The translations under genes and the position numbers were made by a program. The notes under the pieces were generated by a model. It searched no databases and had not been told where the DNA came from. It saw only the letters and a program-made list of their open reading frames with translations. A stretch of 5,290 bases of DNA, taken from assembly GCA_017999215.1 (NCBI GenBank), contig JAGOBQ010000325.1, positions 1 through 5,290 of the forward strand, read 5' to 3'. This DNA comes from Thermoanaerobaculia bacterium (lineage in GTDB: Bacteria > Acidobacteriota > Thermoanaerobaculia > UBA5066). Shown here piece by piece: positions 1 to 5,290 of this stretch (the stretch's first letter is position 1; each line of letters begins with the position of its first letter).

Positions 1-317
1 CGGAGCGAGTCGAAGAGGGCCTTGCGGACGCCCGGATCGGGAAGGTAGAGCCGGTCGAAGAAGATCACGACGCGGCGGCGGGGGCGCGTCGCGCGCGTCG
101 CGCGCGGGGCGACGGCGGTCGTCGTGCCCGCCGGTGCGGTGGTGGTCGCGGTCGTCTGGGGGGGTGCGCCCTCCAGTCGGATCTCGCTGAAGTTCGTCAG
201 CTCGACCGGCCGCCCGTCGTGGAGAACCTCGAAGTCGGTTGCGACGAGCCCGTGGACGGGGTTCCCCTTCGCGTCGGTCACGACGACGTCGAGGTTCGTG
301 AGGCTCAGCTCGACGGA
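1..317. repeat. Left copy of diverged gene-scale direct repeat
   Basis: This segment is the 5' part of the left-edge gene and matches 1768-2063 at the DNA level. The best block, 259-301, is a 43-bp exact match to 2005-2047. A second exact stretch is 303-317. The offset is 1746 bp on the right part and 1767 bp at the left end, because the linker is seven codons longer here. It reflects tandem duplication of the minus-strand gene. Confidence 0.75.
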
Positions 318-428
318 GGCTGTCGTTCGGGGAGGAGTCGGCGGAGTCGTCTGCGCGGCTGCCGGCGAGCCATGCATCGCGACGACGGAGAGCAGGAGGC
401 AACGAAGAGATGCGCGATGTCCGTTCAT
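1..428 (-). CDS. VWFA-related secreted protein, N-terminal fragment (runs off left edge)
   Basis: This is the first 142 codons of a protein whose remainder lies outside the window. The ATG at 428 opens MNGHRASLRCLLLS, a Sec-type signal peptide with basic residues, a hydrophobic core and a likely cleavage after SPAAA (about residue 25). An Ig-like N-terminal block follows, containing VVVTDAKGNPV, DFEVLHDGRPVE and LTNFSEIRL. Next comes a Thr/Ala/Pro/Arg-rich linker (about residues 85-115), then the first VWA strand RRRVVIFFDRLYLPDPG. It is a close paralogue of the protein encoded at 468-2174 and reads in the same direction 39 bp downstream of it, so co-transcription is likely. No good Shine-Dalgarno sequence is seen, only AGAG near the start. 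The start is supported by alignment with the paralogue (MSGFRASL). The first MIDAS motif is already altered (DRLYL instead of DxSxS). The role is unknown; an exported binding or scaffold protein is an inference. Confidence 0.88.
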   Translation of the reverse strand, partial: MNGHRASLRCLLLSVVAMHGSPAAAQTTPPTPPRTTASVELSLTNLDVVVTDAKGNPVHGLVATDFEVLHDGRPVELTNFSEIRLEGAPPQTTATTTAPAGTTTAVAPRATRATRPRRRVVIFFDRLYLPDPGVRKALFDSL

Positions 429-438
429 GGTGCTCTGT

Positions 439-458
439 GGGACGCGGGAGACGCGCCG
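439..458. promoter_or_regulatory. Decayed copy of the intergenic dyad, upstream of the left-edge gene
   Basis: These 20 bases match the core of the dyad (2185-2204) at 15 of 20 positions without gaps. They start 10 bp before the ATG at 428, exactly the spacing of the core from ATG 2174. Ten bases further on, both sites are followed by TACCCT (469-474 and 2215-2220). Palindromic symmetry is largely lost here. The site lies in the 39-bp gap between the two minus-strand genes and is best read as a leader duplicated along with its gene. Whether it still binds anything is unknown. Confidence 0.4.
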
Positions 459-467
459 GAGGCGAGT

Positions 468-2174
468 CTACCCTCGCGGTTCCGTCGGGTCGGCGGCGCG
501 ACGGCTCGACGGGGTGACGAGCGCGAAGCCGGCCTCGTTCGACCTCTCGTCCCAGATTCCTATCGCGACTCGGGCCGAGGGGCTCTTGGTGACGACGTCG
601 AGCTCGTACGTGTAGTGCCCGGCCTTCGCCTTCTCGAGGTCCGTCTCCGGGATCTGGAACGGCTGGTTCAGGCGGTTCACGGAGGAAAAGTCCCCTTCGG
701 GCGCCACCGCTGCGACGAAGACGGAGAAGACGCCTCCGACCCCCTTCGCGGTCGGCAGCAGCGCGAGCGATCCGATCGGGATCCGGACCTCGATCCGGAG
801 GACGTACTTTCCCTTCTCGGGCTGCGAACCGACGAGGCTCGCCGTGATCGGGATCCGGGCCTGCTCGTCCGGCTGGAAGAGGTGCGCGAGGACCCGGCCG
901 GACATCTGCTCCTCGACGCTCTTCTGCACGACCGCGCGACGGGTCCGGACGGTCAGGTCGCGCCCTTTGACCCGGACGGAGACCGTCGCCGCGCGCCCGG
1001 TGCCGGACTGCGACGGGTAGCCGAGGGAGTACCACGACTGAAGGTCGCCCGAGACGCGCTCCATCAGTCGGCCGACGTTCCCGCCGCCGGCGAGGACGAC
1101 ACCCCCGGTCGCCGACGTGACGACGTCCAGGGCCTCGATCTCGTTCTGGAGGAGGGCGTCCTTCGTGATTCCCTGAGGCGGGCCGCTCCGCTGGCCGGCC
1201 GAGACCATCCCCATGCCCTCGAACGCATCGGGAAAGAGCCCGTAGAGCGTGACGCCGTTGGCGTTCGCCGCGTTCGAGACGTCGTCGAGGAGGCGCCGCG
1301 CATCCTGCAACCGGTGCTTGCTCGCGCGGATCTGGTCGATGTCCGTGGCGCTCCGGATCAGAAACTCGAGCCCAGGGTAGCGGGAGAACCGGTGGCTGAC
1401 GAGGACGAGGGCCTTCCGCCCTTCCGCGCCTCCGAGGGTCGCGGCGAGGCCCTGGAGAGCGGCGGTCTTCGCCTGCATCTCGAAGTACGCCTGCCGGGCG
1501 GTCATCTCCGCCGTCAGCTCGCTGTCGCCGCCGACGCCCTCGAATCGCGGGTCCTCCTTCAGGGATTCGAACCAGGCCTGCCCCTGGTCGAGGAGGGCGT
1601 AGTCGGTCTCCTCCCGCCCGGGTCGCGTGGAACGCTCCTCGACCCGCCCGAGAGCCCGGCGCAGGGCGCCGAGGTCGTCCGTGAACGGCAGGACCGTCCG
1701 GATCGAGCGCTCCCAGGTGACGATCATGACGTCATCCCCCTCGTCCAGCGTCTCCCCGACGAGGGAGCGGACGGAGTCGAAGAGGGCTTTCCGGATGCCG
1801 GGCTCGGGGAGGTAGAGGCGATCGAAGAAGAGGACCACCCGCCGCCGAGGGGGCTTCGCCGGCGACGCGGTGGGCTCCTCGGCCGACGAGGCGGAGGCTT
1901 CGGGAGCCGTCTCTCCGACCAGCCGAATCTCGCTGAAGTTCGTCAGCTCGACCGCCCGTCCGCCGTGGAGGACCTCGAAATCGGCGGCAACGAGCCCGCG
2001 GACCGGGTTCCCCTTCGCGTCGGTCACGACGACGTCGAGGTTCGTGACGCTCAGCTCGACGGACGCGGTCGCCCGTGGAGGGGCCGGCGGTGCGGCCTCC
2101 GCCGCTGGACGGCTGACGGTCAGGATCGCGGCGGAGAGGAGGAGGGGCGTGAGGCTCGCGCGAAACCCGCTCAT
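468..2174 (-). CDS. VWFA-related secreted protein (TIGR03436-like), complete, 568 aa
   Basis: A signal peptide covers about residues 1-28 (MSGFRASLTPLLLSAAILTV, possible cleavage after PAAEA). Residues 39-83 form the N-terminal beta domain typical of acidobacterial VWFA-related proteins (LDVVVTDAKGNPVRG, DFEVLHGGRAVELTNFSEI). A Pro/Ala/Ser linker follows. The VWA-like domain spans about 111-375: strand RRVVLFFD with D118, then DDVMIVTW, LPFTDD, GRKALVLVSHRFSRYPG (252-267) and NGVTLYGLFPD. The closing block SWYSLGYPSQSG to LTVRTRRAVV (380-416) is the family's usual end. A beta-rich extension follows (420-555), ending around HYTYELDVVTK and RVAIGIWDERS. MIDAS residues are lost: DRLYL replaces DxSxS and SHR replaces the usual SDG. 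The mature protein has no cysteine. A GTG at 2189 would add five residues (MPFEL). I prefer ATG 2174 because the paralogue starts at the same point and the GTG lies inside the inverted repeat. The ligand is unknown. Confidence 0.93.
   Translation of the reverse strand: MSGFRASLTPLLLSAAILTVSRPAAEAAPPAPPRATASVELSVTNLDVVVTDAKGNPVRGLVAADFEVLHGGRAVELTNFSEIRLVGETAPEASASSAEEPTASPAKPPRRRVVLFFDRLYLPEPGIRKALFDSVRSLVGETLDEGDDVMIVTWERSIRTVLPFTDDLGALRRALGRVEERSTRPGREETDYALLDQGQAWFESLKEDPRFEGVGGDSELTAEMTARQAYFEMQAKTAALQGLAATLGGAEGRKALVLVSHRFSRYPGLEFLIRSATDIDQIRASKHRLQDARRLLDDVSNAANANGVTLYGLFPDAFEGMGMVSAGQRSGPPQGITKDALLQNEIEALDVVTSATGGVVLAGGGNVGRLMERVSGDLQSWYSLGYPSQSGTGRAATVSVRVKGRDLTVRTRRAVVQKSVEEQMSGRVLAHLFQPDEQARIPITASLVGSQPEKGKYVLRIEVRIPIGSLALLPTAKGVGGVFSVFVAAVAPEGDFSSVNRLNQPFQIPETDLEKAKAGHYTYELDVVTKSPSARVAIGIWDERSNEAGFALVTPSSRRAADPTEPRG
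1768..2063. repeat. Right copy of diverged gene-scale direct repeat
   Basis: This is the counterpart of 1-317 inside the complete minus-strand gene, covering the signal-proximal Ig-like block to the first VWA strand. The 43 bp at 2005-2047 are identical to 259-301. The variable linker between the conserved blocks is shorter here by 21 bp. Confidence 0.75.
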
Positions 2175-2177
2175 CAG

Positions 2178-2210
2178 CTCGAACGGCACGCAGGATGCGT
2201 GCCGCTCGAG
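2178..2210. promoter_or_regulatory. 33-bp inverted repeat in divergent intergenic region, candidate operator
   Basis: The left arm is CTCGA-A-CGGCACGCA (2178-2192) and the right arm is TGCGTGCCG-C-TCGAG (2196-2210). They are separated by GGA. The arms pair at 14 of 15 positions, with the one mismatch at 2183/2205. The site lies between the divergent starts, 3 bp from ATG 2174 (minus) and 33 bp before ATG 2244 (plus). That position suits an operator for a dimeric regulator controlling both arms. It could equally form a hairpin in the 5' leader of either transcript. No clear -35/-10 hexamers were recognised nearby. The dyad is seen directly; its regulatory role is inferred. Confidence 0.6.
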
Positions 2211-2243
2211 GATGTACCCTTCGGAGGTCGACGGGATGGGAGC

Positions 2244-3572
2244 ATGATTTCGTTCGTTTCACTCTTCGTCGGGTTCGTCGTCGGAATCGTCCACGTCCAG
2301 CTCATGGCGACCGCCGAGGTCGACCGGGTCGAGCTCCTCCTCGACGGCCAGGTCGTCGCGGAGCTGCGCGAGCCGTTCTCGAGGCCGGTCGACCTCGGCT
2401 GCGAGCCGGCGCCGCACGAGCTCGTCGCCGTGGCCTACGACGTGCGCGGACGAGTGCTCTCCTCCGCCCGTCAGTGGGTGAACCGGCCGCGGGCGACGGC
2501 CGACCTGAGCCTCCTCGTCGACGGCGGCGGAGATTCCTCCCCGCGGACCGCGCGGCTCGTCTGGCGCGCCCTCGCGGGGGAGGTTCCCCGTTCCGTCACG
2601 GTGTCGTTCGACGGGGTGGTGCTGCCGGTGACGGACCCGCTGCGGATCGAGCTTCCGGAGCACGACCCGGCGCACGTCCACCTCCTTCGCGCCGACATCG
2701 ACTTCGGGCGCGGCGTGATCGCCTCGGCCGAGATGATCGTCGGGGGCCCGTCCCGCGTCGAAGCGCGCTCGGAGCTCTCCGCGATCCCGCTGTCGCTCGA
2801 CGAAGGCGCCGTCCTGCCCGAAACCGAGGACCTCGCCGGCTGGCTCGAAGCGGGCGGCCTGCCGCTCGAGATCGCGGCGGTCGAGGGTGGCCCGGTCGAC
2901 GTCGTCGTCGTGGGGGAGCGGAGCGTTCAGGACACCCTGAAGCAGCTCGGGCGTCGCGGCCGGCGCTCGCGGCGGAGCCGCAGCACGCCCCCGCCGGGGG
3001 CCCGTGCGACGGCGCCGCAGGCTCCGACGACCGGCGGCGCGGCCGTCCGGCTCCGCTTCCTCTGGCCCGTCGCCACGATCTGGACGCAGTCCGCCATGGT
3101 GGCGAACAACTTCCTCGCGACGTCGTCCTCGGACGACGCGCGGCTCGACCTCGCCTGGCTGAAAGCGCGACACGGCGACTGGCCCGACTGGAGCGGGGCG
3201 TCCGAGCGGCTGGCGGACGCCGTCGCGGTGGCCGCCCTGACGGCCGCGGAGGGGAACCGCCGTCGCGCGGTGGTCCTCGTCCTCGGACCCTCCGCGAAGG
3301 ACGACAGCCTCGTGACGCCGGAGGAAGCCGCGCGTTTCCTCGGGCGGATCGGCGTTCCGCTGCACGTCTGGTCGATCGGCGAGGCCGCCTCCCCCGAGGC
3401 GTCTCGGTGGCCCACGGCGCGGACGATTGCGAGCGCGGCCGATCTCGACGCCGCCGTCCGGGACCTCACCGCCGCGGCGGCCCGGCAGCGGATCGTCTGG
3501 GTCGAGGGGTCGCACGTGCCGCAGGACGTGGAGGTCGGCCCTCTCGCGAAGGGGATTCGGCTCGCGCGCTGA
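2244..3572 (+). CDS. Membrane-anchored or exported Ig-like/degenerate VWA protein, 442 aa (copy 1)
   Basis: The protein opens with a hydrophobic segment (residues 1-21, MISFVSLFVGFVVGIVHVQL) that has no Lys or Arg before it, so it may be an N-terminal anchor or an unusual signal. An Ig-like beta domain covers about 17-80 (VDRVELLLDGQVVAELREPF, VDLGC, PHELVAVAYD). A second covers about 85-167 (ARLVWRALAGE, VTVSFDGVVL, HVHLLRADIDFG). A basic, then Pro/Thr-rich linker (236-264) separates the first strand of a VWA-like fold (VDVVVVGERS, 218-227) from the rest (ERLADAVAVAAL, RRRAVVLVLGPSAKDD, IGVPLHVWSIG). The C-terminal block from RQRIVWVEGS to IRLAR is nearly identical to that of the next gene. 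The metal site is not conserved: E225 replaces the first Asp, and GPSAKDD stands where SDG is expected. It is divergent from the 468-2174 gene. No well-spaced Shine-Dalgarno is seen: GGAGG at 2223 is too far and GGGAG at 2238 too close. A GTG at 2199 is a possible upstream start. Confidence 0.9.
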   Translation: MISFVSLFVGFVVGIVHVQLMATAEVDRVELLLDGQVVAELREPFSRPVDLGCEPAPHELVAVAYDVRGRVLSSARQWVNRPRATADLSLLVDGGGDSSPRTARLVWRALAGEVPRSVTVSFDGVVLPVTDPLRIELPEHDPAHVHLLRADIDFGRGVIASAEMIVGGPSRVEARSELSAIPLSLDEGAVLPETEDLAGWLEAGGLPLEIAAVEGGPVDVVVVGERSVQDTLKQLGRRGRRSRRSRSTPPPGARATAPQAPTTGGAAVRLRFLWPVATIWTQSAMVANNFLATSSSDDARLDLAWLKARHGDWPDWSGASERLADAVAVAALTAAEGNRRRAVVLVLGPSAKDDSLVTPEEAARFLGRIGVPLHVWSIGEAASPEASRWPTARTIASAADLDAAVRDLTAAAARQRIVWVEGSHVPQDVEVGPLAKGIRLAR

Positions 3573-3636
3573 TGGATCCGGGTTCGGTGCGGGCACGGCA
3601 TCAGGGCGAGAGCCGGGCCATTTCGGTCGTGATTTT

Positions 3637-3701
3637 TCGAAGACGTGGCACGCGTTTCGCTGCCGCCTCTCGGGTGTCCTTTTCGGGGTACGGGAGGACG
3701 G
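3637..3701 (+). promoter_or_regulatory. Leader of copy 2, related to the leader of copy 1, with imperfect dyad
   Basis: These 65 bases align with small gaps to the 65 bases before ATG 2244 (2179-2243). Shared blocks in order are TCGAA, GGCACGC, TGCCG, CTC, TTCGG, GGT and ACGGGA. An imperfect inverted repeat remains at 3647-3664: GGCA-c-GCG, loop TTT, then CGCTGCC, a 7-bp stem with one bulged C. It ends 37 bp before the start codon, against 33 bp in copy 1. The similarity suggests that the duplication carried its upstream control region and that both copies may answer to the same regulator. No clear promoter hexamers were recognised. Confidence 0.45.
3692..3697 (+). promoter_or_regulatory. Ribosome binding site of copy 2
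   Basis: GGGAGG lies four bases before ATG 3702. The spacing is slightly short but this is the best Shine-Dalgarno match in the window. It decides the start at 3702 over the in-frame ATG at 3645. Confidence 0.6.
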
Positions 3702-5114
3702 ATGATCTCTTTCGCGTCGCTGTTCGTCGGCTTCGTGATCGGAATCGTGAACGTGGAGCTGATGGCGAGCGGCGGCGTCGACAGGGTCGCGCTGCTTCTC
3801 GACGGCCGGCCGGTCGTGGAGCTGCGCGAGCCGTTCCGGGCGCCGGTCGACCTCGGGTGCGATCCGGCCCCGCACGAGCTCGTGGCGGTGGCCTATGACG
3901 CAGAGGGGAAGGAGCTCGGCCGGGCGCGGCAGCTGATCAACCTGCCGCGGCCGACCGCGGAGGCGAGCCTCGTCCTCGAGGAGGGCCGCGGCGGCACGGG
4001 CCGCGTGGCGCGACTCACCTGGCGGGCGCTCGTCGGAGAGGCGCCGAAGGCGTCTTCCGTCACGTTCGACGGCAATCCGCTCGCTTTCGCCGATCCGCGC
4101 CGGATCGAGCTGCCTCCGCACGAGCCGGCCCAGGTCCACTTCCTTCGCGCGGACCTCGAGTTCGGCGAAGGCGTGTCGGCGTCGGCGGAGCTGATCTTCG
4201 GCGGCTCGAAGCGGTCCGAAGCGCTGGCCGAGCTTTCGGCGATTCCGGTGGAGCCGGAGGGAGAGGCCTCGCTTCCTTCGGCCGCGGAGATGGCGGGCTG
4301 GCTCGAGGCGCGGGGAGTCCCCCTCGAGGTGGAGGGCGTCGAGGCCGCCGGCGTCGACGTCGTCTTCGTCGTCGAGGGGAGCGCAATCCGGCAGCTGAAG
4401 CGGGCCGCGAGCCGAAGCGGCGCCGACGCGGCCAGCCCCGAGATGATGAGGCGGGGTGAAAGCCAGGCCGGCGGAGGCGCGGGCGCCCCGGAAATGCTCC
4501 CGGACGTCCGGAAGAGCCCGAGCGGTACGCCCACCTTCCATCGATTCGGGGTCGCCGGCGGACGTCGCCTCGCCGTTCCCGTCGACCTCCGGTTCCGCGT
4601 GCTGCGTCCCGTGGCCCGGATGACGGCCCAGAAGGAGATGGTCGTGAACCTCTTCCCGTCGACCCCCTGGTCCGCCCGCAGGACGTTGGTGCCCGGAGCG
4701 GTCGCGAGCGCCCTCTCTTCTCTGTCCGCGCCGGGACCGGCCGGTCAGAGGCTGGCGGATGCCGTCGTCGTCGCGGGACTCGAAGCGGCGAAGGGGAATG
4801 GACGACGGGCGGTCGTCCTGATCCTGGGGCCGAACGCGAAGGACGAGGGCCTCCTCGGTGCCGAAGAAGCGAAGTCGTTCCTGACCCGGCTCGGCGTTCC
4901 GCTGCAGGTCTGGTCGGCCGGTCGAAAGCACTCGCGGGAGGCGGTCCGGTGGAAGGCGCAGCGGGTGCTGTCCGACACGTGGGAGGTCGAGGGGGCGGTC
5001 CACGAGCTCCTCGAGGCGGCTGCCCGGCAGCGGATCGTCTGGGTGGAAGGTTCGCACCTGCCGCAGGACGTGGAGCTCGGGCCGCTCTCGAAGGGGATCC
5101 GGCTCGCGCGCTGA
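3702..5114 (+). CDS. Membrane-anchored or exported Ig-like/degenerate VWA protein, 470 aa (copy 2)
   Basis: This is a paralogue of the gene ending at 3572. The first 66 residues match at 52 positions, and the two align without gaps to about residue 235. The order is the same: hydrophobic segment 1-21, Ig-like domain 1 (17-80, LLLDGRPVVELREPF, VDLGCDPAPHELVAVAYD), Ig-like domain 2 (85-168, VARLTWRALVGE, VHFLRADLEFG), then a VWA-like domain starting VDVVFVVEGSA (218-228). The central linker (about 235-293) is longer than in copy 1 and differs in character: Gly/Ala/Ser-rich with Met, not Arg/Pro-rich. The closing region has QRLADAVVVAGL, RRAVVLILGPNAKDEG and LGVPLQVWSAG, and ends IRLAR. The metal site is degenerate, with E225 where Asp is expected. 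A GGGAGG four bases before ATG 3702 supports this start; an in-frame ATG at 3645 would add 19 residues that look non-coding. It is probably co-directional with, or co-transcribed with, copy 1. Function is not established. Confidence 0.92.
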   Translation: MISFASLFVGFVIGIVNVELMASGGVDRVALLLDGRPVVELREPFRAPVDLGCDPAPHELVAVAYDAEGKELGRARQLINLPRPTAEASLVLEEGRGGTGRVARLTWRALVGEAPKASSVTFDGNPLAFADPRRIELPPHEPAQVHFLRADLEFGEGVSASAELIFGGSKRSEALAELSAIPVEPEGEASLPSAAEMAGWLEARGVPLEVEGVEAAGVDVVFVVEGSAIRQLKRAASRSGADAASPEMMRRGESQAGGGAGAPEMLPDVRKSPSGTPTFHRFGVAGGRRLAVPVDLRFRVLRPVARMTAQKEMVVNLFPSTPWSARRTLVPGAVASALSSLSAPGPAGQRLADAVVVAGLEAAKGNGRRAVVLILGPNAKDEGLLGAEEAKSFLTRLGVPLQVWSAGRKHSREAVRWKAQRVLSDTWEVEGAVHELLEAAARQRIVWVEGSHLPQDVELGPLSKGIRLAR

Positions 5115-5128
5115 CGCGCCCGAAAGAG

Positions 5129-5162
5129 GATCGCCCCGCCGCGGTGGATCGGCGGGGCGATC
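5129..5162. terminator. Strong GC hairpin after copy 2, probable terminator
   Basis: GATCGCCCCGCCG (5129-5141) and CGGCGGGGCGATC (5150-5162) form a perfect 13-bp stem with an 8-base loop, starting 14 bases after the TGA at 5112-5114. No T-run follows on the plus strand, so it is not a textbook intrinsic terminator for the upstream gene. On the minus strand the stem is followed by CTCTTTCG, a weak T-rich tract, so it might also stop transcription entering from the right. A smaller 6-bp hairpin (GCGGGC at 5178, GCCCGC at 5191) lies just beyond. Confidence 0.6.
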
Positions 5163-5290
5163 GGGTCGATCGGGAGGGCGGGCTCGCTCGGCCCGCGCCG
5201 GAAGCCGGGGCCACTTCACCCCGCAGAGGCAGTGGGCATAGGCGGCGCGCCGGGCGTTTCAGGCCGAGGGCCGGGCGACCGCTGCCCGGA
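5163..5290. other. Right-edge region, no gene called
   Basis: No convincing coding region is seen in these 128 bases. On the minus strand one frame reads nine residues (RAAVARPSA) into a TGA at 5259-5261, with mostly G/C third positions. This could be the last codons of a convergent gene starting beyond the window, but it is far too short to call. Another minus frame ends at about 5215 with a Pro-rich tail and less typical third positions. Confidence 0.3.

Noticed and set aside
219..2243. Long plus-strand open frame running into the 2244 gene (would give a 1117-aa protein)
   Set aside because: It is antisense to the two minus-strand genes, which have signal peptides and family motifs. Its translation is Arg/Asp-rich with no domain pattern. 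Open antisense frames are common in DNA this GC-rich.
3619..3621. Short minus-strand ATG with MARLSP then stop, upstream of copy 2, as a possible remnant of a third minus-strand gene start
   Set aside because: The resemblance to the RASLTP start of the complete gene is only a few residues and the spacing from the leader dyad differs (25 versus 10 bp), so chance is sufficient.
2195..3898. 567-aa plus-strand open frame overlapping both plus-strand genes
   Set aside because: It is a frame shadow: extremely Arg-rich, crosses the true stop at 3572 and the start at 3702, and has no recognisable domain.
2244..5114. Insertion sequence or phage origin for the duplicated genes
   Set aside because: No transposase, integrase, terminal inverted repeats or target-site duplications are seen, and base and codon use is uniform across the window.
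2259..5219. 986-aa open frame on the minus strand across both plus-strand genes
   Set aside because: The translation is Arg/Pro/Asp-rich low complexity with no motifs. It exists because both paralogues share composition and GC-rich codons. The plus-strand paralogy, domains and RBS show which strand is real.

Overview
The window is very GC-rich, with strong G/C preference at third codon positions. It carries two exported protein families, each present twice, around one divergent promoter region. The minus-strand family has the layout of the 'VWFA-related' proteins named for Acidobacteria (TIGR03436 type). An acidobacterial or similar high-GC, Gram-negative soil or sediment bacterium is therefore the best guess. 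This is inferred from family and composition only; no marker gene is present.

Layout from left to right. Positions 1-428 (minus) are the N-terminal 142 codons of a VWFA-related protein that runs off the left edge. Positions 468-2174 (minus) are a complete paralogue of it (568 aa). It lies upstream in the same transcription direction, with a 39-bp gap, so the two probably form an operon. Positions 2175-2243 are a 69-bp divergent intergenic region dominated by a 33-bp inverted repeat. Positions 2244-3572 (plus) encode a 442-aa protein with an N-terminal hydrophobic segment, two Ig-like domains and a C-terminal domain that looks like a degenerate von Willebrand A fold. Positions 3573-3701 are a 129-bp spacer whose last 65 bp resemble the leader of the preceding gene. 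Positions 3702-5114 (plus) encode a 470-aa paralogue of that protein. Positions 5129-5162 are a perfect 13-bp-stem hairpin, probably a terminator. Positions 5163-5290 hold no gene that can be called.

Both arms of a divergent pair have thus been duplicated in tandem. Related leader sequences lie before each gene: the dyad between the two arms, an imperfect dyad before the last gene, and a decayed copy before the left-edge gene. In both families the metal-binding residues expected of a VWA domain are altered, so any adhesion or complex-forming role is probably metal-independent. The likely theme is a set of secreted or envelope proteins made together, perhaps partners in one complex. Function, ligand and partnership cannot be read from the sequence. 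No RNA gene, mobile element or CRISPR array was seen.
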